DNA from: Bacteroides caecigallinarum
Lineage (GTDB): Bacteria > Bacteroidota > Bacteroidia > Bacteroidales > Bacteroidaceae
Reading direction: 5' to 3'
DNA length: 34,879 nucleotides
NCBI RefSeq assembly: GCF_021530995.1
Contig: NZ_JADYTF010000024.1
Coordinates: forward strand, 1-34,879
Part shown: positions 34,756 to 34,879 of the stretch, in pieces
How the letters are laid out: each line of letters begins with the position of its first letter
How positions within the stretch are numbered: position 1 is the first letter of the stretch
Position numbers and translations under genes: made by a program
The notes under the pieces: model-generated
Database searches by the model: none
What the model was told of the DNA's origin: nothing
What the model saw: only the letters and a program-made list of their open reading frames with translations

Positions 34756-34879
34756 TCATCCGACATTTCGCGTGATGCGGCAATCATGCAGTGCATATAG
34801 CCTCAATTCAAAGTATCGTTCATCCCTAAATCCATATGCCGTTCTCTTCATGACCTTTATCTTGTTGTTGATGCCTTCT
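34756..34879 (-). CDS. ISL3-type transposase, C-terminal fragment (continues beyond the window)
   Basis: The last 40 codons of a minus-strand gene are present, beginning at the right edge of the window and ending in TGA at 34756-34758. They start EGINNKIKVMKRTAYGFRDE, the C-terminal signature of ISL3-family DDE transposases, where the Glu is the last catalytic residue. The stop codon appears to lie within the terminal inverted repeat: the sequence on the plus strand from 34753 (GGTTCATCCGACATTT) starts with GG as ISL3-family ends do. The other end of the element is outside the window. Confidence 0.83.
   Translation of the reverse strand, partial: EGINNKIKVMKRTAYGFRDERYFELRLYALHDCRITRNVG

Overview
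This window comes from a Bacteroidales genome, most likely a gut Bacteroidaceae member; I cannot name the genus. The evidence is a SusC/SusD outer-membrane pair, a GldB-type lipoprotein, the Bacteroidetes-style Na+-pumping decarboxylase set, a DPP-IV-type S9B peptidase, Bacteroides-type -7 boxes (TAnnTTTG) before several genes, and few Shine-Dalgarno sites. No tRNA, rRNA or CRISPR array was seen.

Layout. (1) 165-5785, + strand: a minimal polysaccharide utilization locus of susC, susD and one GH16 lipoprotein, with an intrinsic terminator between susD and the GH16 gene. (2) 24028-5822, - strand: a large export locus, in transcription order an outer-membrane factor, a membrane fusion protein, FtsX/MacB-type permease 1, an ABC ATPase, permeases 2 to 5, a sigma-54-dependent response regulator and its histidine kinase. 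(3) 24323-27698, + strand: oadG-oadA-oadB-type sodium pump decarboxylase genes, ending in a large palindromic terminator. (4) 27899-30483, + strand: fabI, gldB-like and a tetrapyrrole-methylase-fold methyltransferase. (5) 34629-30474, - strand: dipeptidyl peptidase IV, lipA and a membrane protein of unknown function. (6) Right edge: the tail of an ISL3-type transposase and what looks like the 3' end of a gene it interrupted just upstream of the peptidase.

The most interesting part is region 2. One ATPase is surrounded by five different full-length, two-FtsX-domain permeases. Upstream of the first gene I can read a sigma-54 promoter (GG-N10-GC, 24056-24072). Behind it lie two inverted repeats of identical architecture, TGTAA-N7-TTACA, whose centres are exactly 21 bp apart, about 90 and 110 bp upstream of the predicted start. 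The NtrC-family regulator encoded at the far end of the cluster is the obvious candidate to bind them, giving a self-contained circuit: kinase, enhancer-binding protein, sigma-54 promoter, multi-permease export machine. The coupling-helix motifs sort the permeases into three types (1+2, 3+5, 4). The ATPase gene is set off from its neighbours by unusual spacers with three 22-bp iterons, GAGTTTTT repeats and a 17-bp hairpin.

The other regions are mostly housekeeping. Oddities there include a decarboxylase alpha-like subunit that appears to lack the catalytic Thr of its family and a membrane protein whose cytosolic tail resembles a Nudix fold with a broken catalytic box. All family assignments come from reading the sequence; no database search was run.
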